DNA of 64,000 bases from Streptomyces sp. T12 (GTDB lineage Bacteria; Actinomycetota; Actinomycetes; Streptomycetales; Streptomycetaceae), in assembly GCF_028736035.1 (NCBI RefSeq), contig NZ_CP117866.1, positions 4,464,001 through 4,528,000 of the forward strand. The letters run 5' to 3'. A model generated the notes under the pieces. The model saw only the letters and a program-made list of their open reading frames with translations, was not told where the DNA came from and searched no databases. Below, one piece after another: positions 9,863-19,978 of the stretch. Position numbers and translations under genes: made by a program. Each line of letters begins with the position of its first letter. The first letter of the stretch is position 1.

Positions 9863-11227
9863 TCAGCATTCGATGACGTTGACGGCGAGGCCACCGCGCG
9901 AGGTCTCCTTGTACTTGGTCTTCATGTCGTCGCCGGTCTGCTTCATCGTCTTGATGGCCTTGTCGAGGGAGACGTGGTGTCGGCCGTCCCCGCGCAGGGC
10001 CATGCGGGCGGCGGTGACGGCTTTGACCGCGGCCATGCCGTTGCGTTCGATGCAGGGGATCTGGACCAGGCCGCCGACGGGGTCGCAGGTGAGGCCGAGG
10101 TTGTGTTCGATGCCGATCTCGGCGGCGTTCTCGACCTTCTCGGGGCTGCCGCCGAGGACTTCGGCCAGGCCAGCGGCCGCCATGGAGCAGGCGGAGCCGA
10201 CTTCGCCCTGGCAGCCGACCTCGGCGCCGGAGATGGAGGCGTTCTGCTTGAAGAGGATGCCGATCGCGCCGGCGGTGAGCAGGAAGCGGATGATGCTGTC
10301 GTCGTCGGCGCCGGGGATGAAGTCGCGGTAGTAGTGCAGGACCGCGGGGATGATGCCGGCGGCGCCGTTGGTCGGCGCGGTAACCACGCGGCGGCCGGAG
10401 GCGTTCTCCTCGTTGACGGCCATGGCATAGAGGGTGACCCATTCCATGGCGTGCCACTGCGGGGCGCCCTGGACGCGCAGGGACCGGGCGGCGGAGGCGG
10501 CGCGGCGGCGGACCTTGAGGCCGCCGGGCAGGACGCCCTCGCGGGACAGGCCGGCGTCCACGCAGTCGCGCATCACGGCCCAGATCCTCAGCAGGCCGTC
10601 GCGTATCTCCTGTTCGGTACGCCACGCCTTCTCGTTCTCCAGCATCAGCCCGGAGATGGAATACCCCGTCTCACGGCAGCGCCGCAGCAGTTCCTCACCG
10701 GTGGAGAAGGGGTGCTTGAGGAGGGTGGTGTCGGGTTTGATGCGGTCCGCGCCGATGGCCTCTTCGTCGATGACGAAGCCTCCGCCGACGGAGTAATACG
10801 TCTTCTCCATCAGGGTCTGCCCGTCCGCGACGCGGGCGGTGAGGGTCATGCCGTTGGGGTGGTGGGGCAGCGATCGGCGTCGGTGCAGGACCAGGTCGGT
10901 GCCGGGGTCGAAGTCGATGGCGCCGCCGGGCAGGTGCAGGCGGTGGGTGCGGGTGATGCGTTCGACATCGAGATCGGCCTGGTCCACGTCGACGGTCTCG
11001 GGAGCGTGGCCTTCCAGTCCGAGCATGACGGCCTTCGGAGTGCCGTGGCCGTGACCGGTCGCGCCGAGCGAGCCGAAGAGCTGGGCGTGCAGCCTGGCCG
11101 TGTCGGTGAGGAGGCCTTCGGCGGTCAGGCGCTGGGTGAACATGCGAGCTGCGCGCATGGGGCCCACGGTGTGGGAGGAGGAGGGGCCGATGCCGATGGA
11201 GAAGAGGTCGAAGACGCTGATGGCCAC
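9863..11227 (-). CDS. sdaA: L-serine ammonia-lyase (iron-sulfur type)
   Basis: 454-residue single-chain L-serine deaminase converting serine to pyruvate and ammonia. The N-terminus [19 protein letters not shown] is the family hallmark. The cysteines that hold the catalytic 4Fe-4S cluster lie in [13 protein letters not shown] and in [16 protein letters not shown]. The GTG start at 11227 has AGGAGGG a few nt upstream; the frame stays open much further upstream, but that part is the antisense of the next gene. It is the last gene of the minus-strand amino-acid cluster and would drain serine into central metabolism. Confidence 0.95.
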   Translation of the reverse strand: MAISVFDLFSIGIGPSSSHTVGPMRAARMFTQRLTAEGLLTDTARLHAQLFGSLGATGHGHGTPKAVMLGLEGHAPETVDVDQADLDVERITRTHRLHLPGGAIDFDPGTDLVLHRRRSLPHHPNGMTLTARVADGQTLMEKTYYSVGGGFVIDEEAIGADRIKPDTTLLKHPFSTGEELLRRCRETGYSISGLMLENEKAWRTEQEIRDGLLRIWAVMRDCVDAGLSREGVLPGGLKVRRRAASAARSLRVQGAPQWHAMEWVTLYAMAVNEENASGRRVVTAPTNGAAGIIPAVLHYYRDFIPGADDDSIIRFLLTAGAIGILFKQNASISGAEVGCQGEVGSACSMAAAGLAEVLGGSPEKVENAAEIGIEHNLGLTCDPVGGLVQIPCIERNGMAAVKAVTAARMALRGDGRHHVSLDKAIKTMKQTGDDMKTKYKETSRGGLAVNVIEC

Positions 11228-11300
11228 GGGAGACCCTCCTTGTCGAAGAGGGGATGCGACGCGCATCCGATGCGGTGGGTGAGGTCGGCGGACGCCGGAG

Positions 11301-12515
11301 TCAGATGCGGGGGCGGCGGGACCAGCGGGCGGCCTTGATCGCCATGTGGAGCTCCAGGCGCGTCGGGCCGTCCAGCGGGTCGGTGCCGATCGCGTCCTTG
11401 ATGCGGCCGAGGCGGTAGTAAAGGCTCGTGCGGTGGAGGTGGAGGCGCCTGGCGACCTCGTTGACGCTCGCGGTGTCGTAGTAGACCTCCAGGGTGTGGA
11501 GGAGGTCGCCGCTGTCGTCGGCCGCGTACAGGCGGTCGTGGAGCTCGGACTGGTGGAGGGTTTCCCGGCGAAGGTTTCTCGCGAGGAACCGGTACGGGCC
11601 GATGTCGTCCCACCCTGCGAGGGAGCCGAGTTCGGGGTCCACGGCTGCGGCCTGGGCGGCGATGACGGCCTGTTGGAAGGCCTCGGGGAGACGTTCGATG
11701 GTCTTGAGGGGGTTGCTGACGCCGACGAACACGGGAGGTGGCGTGTCAGCGTGGCCCGCGGTGGTCGCCACGGCGGTGGTGAGGTCGTGGTGCAACTGGA
11801 GCGGGGTGTCGGCGTCGCGGCTGGAGCGGACCAGGACGGTGGTGTGGGTGTCCTGCACGGATGTGGCGAGTACGTGGCTGTGGGCGGCCAGGGTCTGGTG
11901 CAGGGCGACCCGCAGCTGAGTGGCCTCGGCGTCGCTGCGGCGGGCGGGGTCGTGGGCCGAGGTGGGTAGGCACACCAGAACGTGCACGGTGTCCAGTGCG
12001 TACAGCACGGGCCAGGATCTGAGGTCATCCAGGGCGGTGGGGTCGGCCCGGCAGGCGTGCTGAAAGGTCGCTTCCCGGTTGCGGCGCTCCTCCAGTTGCG
12101 GGTCGGCCTTGTCGTACTGGAGGGCGGCCAGGGTGTCGATCCGGTCGGTGAGACGGGCGAGTTGGCCGAGGAGGGCCGGGGCGGACCAGGTGTCGTCGGA
12201 CTGGAGGATCCACAGGGTGCCGGTCTTCACGCCGTGGTGCATGAGGGGGACGCAGAGGCGGGCGCGCATGCCCAGGTCGGGGTTGGCGGGGACTTCGACG
12301 GGCTTGGTGGCGGTGGCGACGCCGTGCTCGTCCTGCCAGGCGCGGATGTCGTCGGGTACGGCACGGGTGAGCAGTGAGCGGATACGGGCCTCGTCGGCGC
12401 GGCCCTGCTGGGCGCTGTAGGTGACCAGACGGCCGCTGAGGTCGTCGACGGACACGCCTTTGCCGAGGGCGGTGGCGATCTCGTCCACGATGTCCTGGAT
12501 ATCGCTGTTGGCCAT
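11301..12515 (-). CDS. PucR/CdaR-type transcriptional regulator
   Basis: 404-residue regulator. The C-terminal about 60 residues form the PucR helix-turn-helix ([20 protein letters not shown]), which usually binds DNA as part of amino-acid or purine catabolic control. The N-terminal and middle parts resemble the sensory and GGDEF-like regions of this family and have no obvious membrane segment. The ATG at 12515 has AAGGAACA upstream. Placed between the SHMT-like gene and sdaA on the same strand, it is the likely activator of the cluster. Confidence 0.86.
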   Translation of the reverse strand: MANSDIQDIVDEIATALGKGVSVDDLSGRLVTYSAQQGRADEARIRSLLTRAVPDDIRAWQDEHGVATATKPVEVPANPDLGMRARLCVPLMHHGVKTGTLWILQSDDTWSAPALLGQLARLTDRIDTLAALQYDKADPQLEERRNREATFQHACRADPTALDDLRSWPVLYALDTVHVLVCLPTSAHDPARRSDAEATQLRVALHQTLAAHSHVLATSVQDTHTTVLVRSSRDADTPLQLHHDLTTAVATTAGHADTPPPVFVGVSNPLKTIERLPEAFQQAVIAAQAAAVDPELGSLAGWDDIGPYRFLARNLRRETLHQSELHDRLYAADDSGDLLHTLEVYYDTASVNEVARRLHLHRTSLYYRLGRIKDAIGTDPLDGPTRLELHMAIKAARWSRRPRI

Positions 12516-12625
12516 GCCGCGCTGTTCCTTGGGTGATGGCGTGCAGACGGGGAGAGCGGGGGCGGGGGTGCCCTTTGCTGGCCAGGCTAGATCTGCGGCG
12601 GGCGGAACGGGCACAGCTGCGCGCT

Positions 12626-13972
12626 TCACCCGGGCTGTACGGACTGCTGGGCGATCCACAGGTCGGGGCCGAGGCTCGCGCGCAGTTCGGCCGCTGCATC
12701 GGCGCTGGCCGGGCCCCGGTTGATCATCGCGTGATGGATGACGGCGGCGACCTGGGACATCGCGGCGACATCGGCTCCGCGCCGGATGATCTCCTGGGTG
12801 CCCAGCCGGATGCCCTGGGCGGCAGCGTCGGGCAGCTGCCAGGGCAGTCGGCAGGTGCCGGCGTAGATGCCATGGGCGGCCAGGCGGGCGACCGCGCCGA
12901 CTCCGCCGCCCAGGGCCGTGGCGTCGATGACGACCTGGTGGGTACGGGTGTAGCCGCGGTCGGCGCCGACGACGGCGTAGCCGTGACCGGCCAGGTGCGC
13001 GGCCAGATGCTGGGCGGCGGTGATGGTGGGAGCGGCCCAGGACGGCTTCTGCTCAGCGGCCTCGGCGGCGGCGATGGCCAGCGGGCCCAGCCGGGCGGGG
13101 TCGTAGTTGGAGCTGAGGACCGGGTAGGCGGCGTGCGAGATCGCCTCGGCCAACTGTGGGTCGTTGGTGACGGCGGCGCCTCCGGCGGGCCCGGCGAAGG
13201 TCTTGTAGGTGGAGAAGCTGACCACGTGGGCGCCTTCGGCGAGCGGGTCCTGGACATAGCCGGCGGCGATGAGACCGGCGGCGTGGGAGGCGTCGTAGGC
13301 GAGCAGTGCGCCGATGCGGTCGGCGGCCTCACGTAGAACGCCGAGATCGTGGGGGAACAGGGTGACGCTGCCGCCGACCAGGATCAGCTTGGGCCGGTGC
13401 GTGGTGAGGAAGACGTCCAGGACGCGGGCGTCGACGTCGAGGTCGGCGCCGCTGTAGGGCAGATGGACGACGTTCAGGCCGCGCACGCCGGCGGTGGCGT
13501 GGGCATGATGGCTGGCATGGCCGCCGGCCTCCGGGGAGAGCACGGCGATGGTGTCGCCGGGCTGGGTGAAGGCGCTGTAGAGGGCCAGGTTGGCCATGGT
13601 CGCGGTCAGGAAGCGGACCTCGGCATGGGCGGCGCGCATGGCGCGGGCGACCTGGGTGGTGGCGATGACTTCGAGGGCCTCGATCTCCTGAACCCCGGTC
13701 TGGAGCTTTCCGCCGGGCCAGCCGAGCGCGGGGCGGGTGGACAGGGCACCGTCATGGGCGGCGCGCACCGCCGGGGACAGCACGTTCGTCCCGGCGTACA
13801 GCACGAGTCCCTCGGCGGCCAAGCGGTAGTGGTGGGCGTCCAGGGTGCGGCTGACCGCGTCGGTAACGGCCGTCGCACCCTGTTCGCAGTGCAGTGTCTC
13901 CAGTTCGTGCAGCCGCTGCCGGCTTGGGGCGTCGGCCCAGGGAGCGATGGCGGAAGACGGTGCGGTGTTCAC
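12626..13972 (-). CDS. serine hydroxymethyltransferase-like PLP enzyme
   Basis: 448-residue fold-type I PLP enzyme related to SHMT. The PLP lysine is in FSTYKTFAGPAGG; true SHMT has THKTLRGPRGG, so the residues around the lysine differ (Tyr for His, Ala for Arg). An aspartate of the PLP pocket is visible in LLAYDASHAAGL. GTG start at 13972 with AAGGAG about 9 nt upstream. True SHMT, alpha-methylserine hydroxymethyltransferase or another aldolase-type activity are all possible. Beside SdaA, glycine-to-serine-to-pyruvate flux would make sense, but the divergent motif leaves the substrate open. Confidence 0.75.
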   Translation of the reverse strand: MNTAPSSAIAPWADAPSRQRLHELETLHCEQGATAVTDAVSRTLDAHHYRLAAEGLVLYAGTNVLSPAVRAAHDGALSTRPALGWPGGKLQTGVQEIEALEVIATTQVARAMRAAHAEVRFLTATMANLALYSAFTQPGDTIAVLSPEAGGHASHHAHATAGVRGLNVVHLPYSGADLDVDARVLDVFLTTHRPKLILVGGSVTLFPHDLGVLREAADRIGALLAYDASHAAGLIAAGYVQDPLAEGAHVVSFSTYKTFAGPAGGAAVTNDPQLAEAISHAAYPVLSSNYDPARLGPLAIAAAEAAEQKPSWAAPTITAAQHLAAHLAGHGYAVVGADRGYTRTHQVVIDATALGGGVGAVARLAAHGIYAGTCRLPWQLPDAAAQGIRLGTQEIIRRGADVAAMSQVAAVIHHAMINRGPASADAAAELRASLGPDLWIAQQSVQPG

Positions 13973-14011
13973 GAGGAGGATCTCCTTGCTGGACGACAAG
14001 ACGAGCGTTGG

Positions 14012-14043
14012 GGCGGGCTGCCGCCGTGGTTCGGCAGCCCGCC
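14012..14043. promoter_or_regulatory. hairpin in the leader of the SHMT-like gene
   Basis: A perfect 12-bp inverted repeat (GGCGGGCTGCCG and its complement) with an 8-nt loop lies 40 nt upstream of the SHMT-like start. No T-run follows. It could be an attenuator or processing site; no known riboswitch pattern is seen. Confidence 0.35.
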
Positions 14044-14101
14044 GCCTGCGGGCCAAGGGGAGGGGCCCGCGTGTCGCCGGTGCGGTCGGCGACAGATCGT
14101 G

Positions 14102-14136
14102 GGCCGGGCCGCCGGGAGTTGCCCGGCGGCCCGGCC
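14102..14136 (-). terminator. strong hairpin after the permease gene
   Basis: A perfect 15-bp GC stem with a 5-nt loop starts 6 nt beyond the permease stop codon. Typical factor-independent-style Streptomyces terminator, suggesting that the permease and the SHMT-like gene need not share one transcript. Confidence 0.6.
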
Positions 14137-14141
14137 GGGGG

Positions 14142-15641
14142 TCAGTCCGCGAGGCGCGCCCCGGACTCGTCGCCCGTTCCGGCGGCGACAGCCGAGGGGC
14201 TGGTGACCGGCTCCTGGGCGGCCCCGGCCGCTGCGGCGGCTTCGCGGGCGGCGATCTTCGGCTTGGCGTACAGGTAGCCGCCGATGAGCGCGGCCGCCCA
14301 CACGGGCAGCGCGTACAGGGCGATCCGGTTGTCGGCGTCGAAGCCGAGGATGACGGTGACGAACGCGAGGAAGGCGATCACGAGCCAGCTCAGCGGGGTG
14401 GCCATGGGGAGTCTGAACCAGCTCTCGTGGACCTCCCCGCGGGTCAGGCGACGGCGGTAGATCATGTGGCAGACGATGATCACGAGCCAGCTCCAGATCG
14501 CACCGAGGGTTGCGACGGAGGAGATGTAGATGAACGCCTGGTCCGGCACGACCGCGTTGACCAGCACACCGATCATCATGGCGGCGCCTGAGGCCAGGAT
14601 GGCCGCGGCGGGGACGTGGCCCTTGTTGACGGTGGAGAACCGGGCGGGGGCCACCCCGTCGGAGGCCAGCCGCTTGAGCAGGCGCCCGTTGCTGAACAGG
14701 CCGGAGCTGCAGGAGGACAGGGCGGACGTGAGGACGACGAAGTTCATGATGCTGCCGGCCGCCGGGAGCCCAATGTGGGTCAGCGCCTGCACGAACGGGC
14801 TCTCGCCCGCGTGGAACTCGGTCCAAGGGAACAGCGTCAGCAGGACGAGCAGGGAGCCGACGTAGAAGATGCCCACCCGCCACGGGATGGAGTTGATGGC
14901 CTTGGGCAGTACTTTGTCGCGGTTCTTGGTCTCGGCCGCGGTCATGCCGATCAGCTCGACGCCCTGGTAGGAGAAGACCACGATCTGGAAGGCGAGAAGC
15001 ACGGCCATCCACCCGTTGGGGGCGGCGCCGCCGTGGTTCCACAGGTGCGCGAGTGTGCTCTGTTCGCCGGCCTCGCCGATGCTGAAGACCGCGACGAGGG
15101 TGCCGCCGACGATCAGGCCGAGGATCGCCACGACCTTGATGGACGCGAACCAGAACTCGGCCTCGCCGAATGCCCCCACCTTCAGCAGGTTCAGCAGCAC
15201 CAGCGCCACCAGGACGACGAATGCGGTGACGTACTGAGGGATGGCGGGGAACCAGAAGTGGACGTAGATGCCCGCCGCGGTGATCTCGGCCATGCCGATC
15301 ACCGTCCATGTGGTCCAGTAGCCCCAGCCGGTGATGAAGCCGTAGGCCGGGCCCATGAACTCGCGGGCGTACTCGGCGAAGCTGCCGCTGACCGGACGGT
15401 AGATCAGCAGCTCGCCCAGGGCGCGCATGATGATGTAGATGAACACGCCGGTGACTGCGTAGACGCCGATCAGGGCGGGGCCGGCCTTGGCGATGCCGCC
15501 GCCGGCGCCGAGGAAGAGGCCGACGCCGATGGCGCCGCCGACGGCGATCATCCGGATGTGACGCTTGGTCAGGCTCTGCGCGAGCCCGTCATCGGTGAGC
15601 TCGACGCCGTCGGCCGGCGGCGGAGAGATGGTGGCACCCAT
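14142..15641 (-). CDS. amino-acid permease (APC superfamily)
   Basis: 499-residue transporter with about 12 membrane helices, of the AroP/GabP/AnsP-type amino-acid:proton symporters. Diagnostic segments are IRMIAVGGAIGVGLFLGAG in helix 1 and a GSFAEYAREFMGPAYGFITG segment. A cytoplasmic Ala-rich tail follows the last helix. The ATG at 15641 is at the expected distance from LTKRHIRMIAVGG. It presumably imports the amino acid handled by the neighbouring enzymes; substrate not determinable. Confidence 0.92.
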   Translation of the reverse strand: MGATISPPPADGVELTDDGLAQSLTKRHIRMIAVGGAIGVGLFLGAGGGIAKAGPALIGVYAVTGVFIYIIMRALGELLIYRPVSGSFAEYAREFMGPAYGFITGWGYWTTWTVIGMAEITAAGIYVHFWFPAIPQYVTAFVVLVALVLLNLLKVGAFGEAEFWFASIKVVAILGLIVGGTLVAVFSIGEAGEQSTLAHLWNHGGAAPNGWMAVLLAFQIVVFSYQGVELIGMTAAETKNRDKVLPKAINSIPWRVGIFYVGSLLVLLTLFPWTEFHAGESPFVQALTHIGLPAAGSIMNFVVLTSALSSCSSGLFSNGRLLKRLASDGVAPARFSTVNKGHVPAAAILASGAAMMIGVLVNAVVPDQAFIYISSVATLGAIWSWLVIIVCHMIYRRRLTRGEVHESWFRLPMATPLSWLVIAFLAFVTVILGFDADNRIALYALPVWAAALIGGYLYAKPKIAAREAAAAAGAAQEPVTSPSAVAAGTGDESGARLAD

Positions 15642-15820
15642 GGAGGAACTCCTTCGGGTACGGCGGAGCCGTCGCGCTGACAGGCGCCGCCGGAGCGGGG
15701 TTGGGGAACTGCGGTCCGGTGCGGGTCCGGGCTTGGGCGACGCCTGTCAGACGCCGTGCATGGTGCGGGTGCGCGCAGGGGTGACGCGCTGGAAGGTCCG
15801 ACCCGTGAGGCCGGGGTGGA

Positions 15821-17281
15821 TCAGGCCGTGTAGGCGATGGTGAAGCTCTTGTGCTGGGTGAAGCTCTCCAGCGCGCCGTCCACGGAGTACTCGCGACCCA
15901 GGCCGGACTGCTTGATACCGCCGTAGGCCATGCCGGGGATCTGCCCCCCGCCACGGTTGATCTGGATCCAGCCGGCCTCCAGCCGGTTGGCGGTGCGCAG
16001 CGCCTGGTCGATGTTCTTCGACCACACGTAGCCGGCCAGCCCGTAGGCGGAGTCGTTGGCCGAGGCCACGACCTCGTCCTCGTCGCGCCAGGGGATGACG
16101 ACCAGGACCGGGCCGAAGACCTCTTCGCGGGTGATCTCCCAGTCGGCGTCGACGCCGCTGATGACGGTCGGCGCGACGTAGTAGCCGTCCTGGTCGACGG
16201 GCTTGTGTACACCGCCGGTGATCAGCTTACCGCCCTTGTCGAGGCCGGACCGGATGTAGCGGCAGACCTTGTCGTACTGCGTCTCGCTGACGATGGCGCC
16301 GATGTCGCTGTCCTCGTCCAGCGGGTCACCGATCTTCAGCTGGGCGAGCTTGTCGGTCAGCTTCTGCAGGAAGGAGTCGAAGATGTCCTCGTGCAGGTAC
16401 AGGCGGGAGCCGGCAGTGCAGGACTGGCCCTGGCGGGTGAACCGCATGCCCATGATCACGCCGTCGACGGTGGTGTCGTCGTCGGAGTCGGAGAAGACGA
16501 TGACCGGGGATTTCCCGCCCAGCTCCAGGGTGACCGGAACGATCCGGTCCGCGGCCGCCGCCAGGATGCTGCGCCCGACCCCGGTGGACCCGGTGAAGGT
16601 CAGCTTGGCGATGTCCGGGTGTGAGGCGATCCGCGCGCCCGCCACCGCACCCGAGCCGGACAGCACGTTCAGTACGCCGTCGGGCAGGATCTCCGCCGCC
16701 CACTGCGCCAGCCGCAGCACCCCGAGCGGGGCCAGCTCCGCGGTCTTCAGCACCAGCGTGTTGCCCATGGACAGCGACATGGCGATCTTCAGCGCGGACA
16801 GCTGCACCGGGGCGTTCCACGGGACGATGCCGCCTACCACGCCCAGCGGTTCACGCACGGTGTAGGACAGCAGGCCGTCGCCCAGCGGGAGTGTCTCGCC
16901 TTTCTGCTCGGAGGCGATCTGTCCGTAGTAGCGGAAGATGTCCACCGCCGAGGCGGCCTCGCCGCGGGCCTGCGTGCGCAGGGCGTTGCCGGTCTCGGAG
17001 GCGATGATCCTCGCCAGCTCCTCCTGGTGTTCCGCGATCTTGTCGCCGAGCTTGATCAGCAGGGCGCCGCGCTCGCGCGAGGGCCGTGCGCGCCAGGCCG
17101 GGAACGCCTCCTTGGCGGCAGCCACCGCGCGGTCCACGTCCGAGGCGCCGGACGCCGGGACCCGGCCGATGATCTCACGGCGGCCGGGGTTCTCCACCTC
17201 GATCCACTCGCCGGAGTCCGCGGGTCCCCACATACCGCCGATCAGCTGGTGGACGACGGGAATCTCAACGCTGGTGCTCAC
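15821..17281 (-). CDS. aldehyde dehydrogenase
   Basis: 486-residue ALDH with general base Glu253 (LELGGKS) and nucleophile Cys288 (GQSCTAG); APWN-type motif is VPWN. It overlaps the 3-hydroxyacid dehydrogenase gene by 4 nt, so the two are co-translated. The pair resembles MmsA/MmsB-style gene order, but the active-site motif is not that of CoA-acylating methylmalonate semialdehyde dehydrogenase. It probably oxidises a semialdehyde made by the partner enzyme. Confidence 0.92.
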   Translation of the reverse strand: MSTSVEIPVVHQLIGGMWGPADSGEWIEVENPGRREIIGRVPASGASDVDRAVAAAKEAFPAWRARPSRERGALLIKLGDKIAEHQEELARIIASETGNALRTQARGEAASAVDIFRYYGQIASEQKGETLPLGDGLLSYTVREPLGVVGGIVPWNAPVQLSALKIAMSLSMGNTLVLKTAELAPLGVLRLAQWAAEILPDGVLNVLSGSGAVAGARIASHPDIAKLTFTGSTGVGRSILAAAADRIVPVTLELGGKSPVIVFSDSDDDTTVDGVIMGMRFTRQGQSCTAGSRLYLHEDIFDSFLQKLTDKLAQLKIGDPLDEDSDIGAIVSETQYDKVCRYIRSGLDKGGKLITGGVHKPVDQDGYYVAPTVISGVDADWEITREEVFGPVLVVIPWRDEDEVVASANDSAYGLAGYVWSKNIDQALRTANRLEAGWIQINRGGGQIPGMAYGGIKQSGLGREYSVDGALESFTQHKSFTIAYTA

Positions 17282-18177
17282 TTGCCGGTCTCCTTGGTCT
17301 GCAGGCGAACGCCGGCGAAGTCCTCGTAGAACTCGACGACGCTGGTGAAGTCCTTGCCGCCACGCCCCAGTTGGCGGCCGATGGAGAACAGGTCCCGCAC
17401 CGCGTTCGACAGCGGCAGCGGCACCGGCCCCGAGGCAGCGGAGGAAAGGAAGAGCCCCAGGTCCTTGTGCATGAAGTCCAGGGCGAACCCGGTCGGCCGC
17501 TCGGTGGTGAAGAGGGTGCGCGGGAAGTAGTTAGAGAGCACGTTGCTGTTGGCGGAGCTCTTGGTCAGCACGCTCACCGCGGTGTCCAGGTCCACGCCCT
17601 GGCGCACGGTCGTGGTCAGTGCCTCGCCGAGCGCGGCGATGTTGATCGCCGTGATCAGGTTGTTGGCCAGCTTCACGACCTGGCCGCTGCCGCTGCCCCC
17701 GACATGTACGACGCTTCCGGCGTACGTCTGAAGCAGCGGGCGTACCTTCTCCAGGGCGGCCTCGTCACCGCCCACCATGATCGCGAGGGTGCCGGCCTCC
17801 GCGCCCTGCACGCCGCCGCTGACCGGCGCGTCCAGGAAGCCGACACCCTCCGTGGCGGCCGTCGCGGCCAGACGACGGGAGGTGTCCGGGTCGATCGTGC
17901 TGTGGTCGACGATCACCGCACCCTTCTCGGCGTGCGGCAGGATCTCACCGACCACCGACTCCACGATCACCGGCGTGGGCAGGCTCAGGAAGACCGCCTC
18001 AGCGCCCTCGGCGGCCTGGGCTGCCGACGCCACCGACCGCGCCCCCGCCTCCACCGCGGCCTGGACCGCGGCGGCGTTCAGGTCGAAAACCGCCACGTCA
18101 TGGCCGGCCTTCACCAGATGGGCGACCACACGCCCCCCAATGTTCCCCAGCCCGACAAAGGCGACTGTTGCACTCAT
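17278..18177 (-). CDS. NAD(P)-dependent 3-hydroxyisobutyrate dehydrogenase-family enzyme
   Basis: 299-residue beta-hydroxyacid dehydrogenase. N-terminal Rossmann motif VAFVGLGNIGGRV, substrate-binding DAPVSGGVQGAEAGTL and the catalytic lysine in QVVKLANNL are all present, followed by the helical C-terminal domain. The family includes 3-hydroxyisobutyrate, tartronate semialdehyde and related enzymes; this member cannot be assigned further. It is the first gene of the minus-strand cluster and is coupled to the ALDH. Confidence 0.92.
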   Translation of the reverse strand: MSATVAFVGLGNIGGRVVAHLVKAGHDVAVFDLNAAAVQAAVEAGARSVASAAQAAEGAEAVFLSLPTPVIVESVVGEILPHAEKGAVIVDHSTIDPDTSRRLAATAATEGVGFLDAPVSGGVQGAEAGTLAIMVGGDEAALEKVRPLLQTYAGSVVHVGGSGSGQVVKLANNLITAINIAALGEALTTTVRQGVDLDTAVSVLTKSSANSNVLSNYFPRTLFTTERPTGFALDFMHKDLGLFLSSAASGPVPLPLSNAVRDLFSIGRQLGRGGKDFTSVVEFYEDFAGVRLQTKETGK

Positions 18178-18357
18178 CCAAAGCTCCGATCTCAGCTGGC
18201 CTCCGACCTCGACCGCAGTCAGCGGCAGGGGGCGGAATCCGACGGTGCGCAGACCGTACGGCCAGCCTGAAATCGGTCACCACCGACCGATGCCGGGAGC
18301 TTCCCCGCCGTTCACTCGACATTTGTCGAAACACCGGTCGTGGCCTGGGAAACACCA

Positions 18358-18965
18358 TGACCGAGGTGTTCGAACACAGCACGGGCGACCTCCTGGAGCA
18401 GATCGACCGCGGGGTCACCAAGATGAGCAGCAAGAACCTCGACCGGCTGCCCGCGGCCACCCTGATCGCCGATCACTTCGACTGGCACATGCTGTTCTGG
18501 ACCTCCGCGGTCCTCGGCTCGTGTCCGTGGCGCTTGTAGTGACGATCGTTCCCGAGTCCGAGGTGCGCACCGGCGGGCGTTTCGGCCTCATGGGCGCGGT
18601 CGGGCTGGTCTGTCTGCTGCTGGCCGTGTCCAAGGGAGCCGACTGGGGCTGGAGCAGCGGAACCACCCTTGGCCTCTTCGCCGCCGCGGCGATCGTGCTG
18701 CTCCTATGGGGACGTTTCGAACTGCGCATCAGCGCGCCGCTGGTCGACCTGCCCACCACTGCCCGTCGCCAGGTGCTGTTCACCGACCTCACGTCCGTCG
18801 CCATCGGCTTCTCGACGATCGCGCTGCCCCTGGTCATGCCGCAGCTGCTGCAACTGCCCGAGCAAACCGGCTACGGCATGGGCCAGGACCTGCTGACCGT
18901 ATCTGGTCATGGCCCCGATGAGCATGGTGGCAGCCGACGCCTCCCGCCCTCCCGTCGGCCATGAG
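18358..18965 (+). pseudogene. decayed MFS transporter (DHA2-like) fragment
   Basis: Pieces of a 14-helix MFS efflux protein in three frames. LIADHFDWHMLFWTSAVLG ends at a frameshift near 18518. LVSVALVVTIVPESEVRTGG and the following helices run in a second frame, and a shift near 18905 is needed to reach LVMAPMSMVAA. Both ends of the gene are missing, and what follows has no transporter character. It marks the edge between the metabolic region and the downstream genes. Confidence 0.7.
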
Positions 18966-19323
18966 GAGCGGCAGGGCGATGTCATCGACGAGGTGCTCCA
19001 CGTAGCCGGAGTCCGTCGGGAGTCCTCGCACATGGGCCCGCTGAAGTCCGAGGCACCTCCCTCGTTCCAGAGCATCCGCATCGACGCGAGCACCGGCTTG
19101 GTCGCGGTGCGAGTGCGTCCCCTCCGCTGCGCGAAGTGCATTCAAGCGCGCGCATCTTCATCTTCCCTGGTCAGCGCAGGTGCATCCAAAGCGGTCAGTC
19201 GCAGCGCACCTGCGGCTGAATGCACATCCAACGGACTGGAGGACAGCGGGAGTTGTTGTTGTCTATGCTGTCGCCGCAGATCATGAATGCCACAGCTGAC
19301 GTCGGCAGGGAAGGGGAGGTGCG
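18966..19323. other. gene-poor stretch after the MFS remnant
   Basis: No convincing coding frame on either strand. Short reading frames here lack family motifs. The last 20 bases hold the GGGAAGGGGAGG ribosome-binding region of the next gene. Confidence 0.4.
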
Positions 19324-19797
19324 GTGACCGACATCAATGCCTCCACGCACGACTTCCTGGATCAACTCAGCCGTCAGGCCGAAGAGTTCAGGAAGGAAGT
19401 CGAGGCAGCTCGGCGTGAGCGCGACGAGGCAGCAGCACGGCTCGTCACCCTCGAGAAGCGGCTGGCTGACAGCGAAGAGGCGCTGCGTGCCATGCGGTTC
19501 TACGCCGGCGACACCGCGCAGGACGCGACGAGCGACACGGAAACCGGCCCTGCGAACGGCCAGGGCGACACCCGGCCGCGGTCGATCGAGGAGGCCATCC
19601 TTCAGGTGCTGCGCGCAGAAGACGCCCTGTCCCCGCTGGACATTGCGCGGGGGGTCAACGCGCTCGGCCTGGCGAGTCCTGCCTCCAGCGTCCGGGCCCG
19701 CCTCAGCAAGCTCATCCAGCGAGGAACTCTCCAGCGCGACGACAAGTCCGGGTATTCACTCGTCGCGGCAGGAACGGAGGCCACCCAGGCCCCATAA
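19324..19797 (+). CDS. coiled-coil plus winged-helix protein of unknown function
   Basis: 157 residues. Residues 10-58 are a heptad-rich, charged helix (EEFRKEVEAARRERDEAAA) predicted to be a coiled coil. A Gly/Thr linker follows. Residues 82-150 look like a winged helix (AILQVLRAEDALSPLDIARG, then SSVRARLSKLIQRG). GTG start with a strong GGAAGGGGAGG site. Acidic and soluble, with no export signal. It precedes a second winged-helix gene and the recombinase-like/transposase-like pair on the same strand, so a shared role in DNA transactions is possible but unproven. Confidence 0.7.
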   Translation: MTDINASTHDFLDQLSRQAEEFRKEVEAARRERDEAAARLVTLEKRLADSEEALRAMRFYAGDTAQDATSDTETGPANGQGDTRPRSIEEAILQVLRAEDALSPLDIARGVNALGLASPASSVRARLSKLIQRGTLQRDDKSGYSLVAAGTEATQAP

Positions 19798-19978
19798 AGA
19801 TCCACACCACGCAGATCGGCCGCCGCAAGTCGCGAGCCCACGGCGGCCGATGGCGCATGCCCCCAGACAAGGGCTCACGCACCGGCGGCCAGCCTAGGCC
19901 ATCCCGTCGGACCGACGTGAGCCCTTTCCGAAACAGTCGCCGACCTACCCGGCGACCAAAGGGACAAGGACCCACGAA

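Noticed and set aside
13973..14141. Glycine or SAM riboswitch before the SHMT-like gene
   Set aside because: Only simple GC hairpins are present; no conserved riboswitch core sequence could be found.
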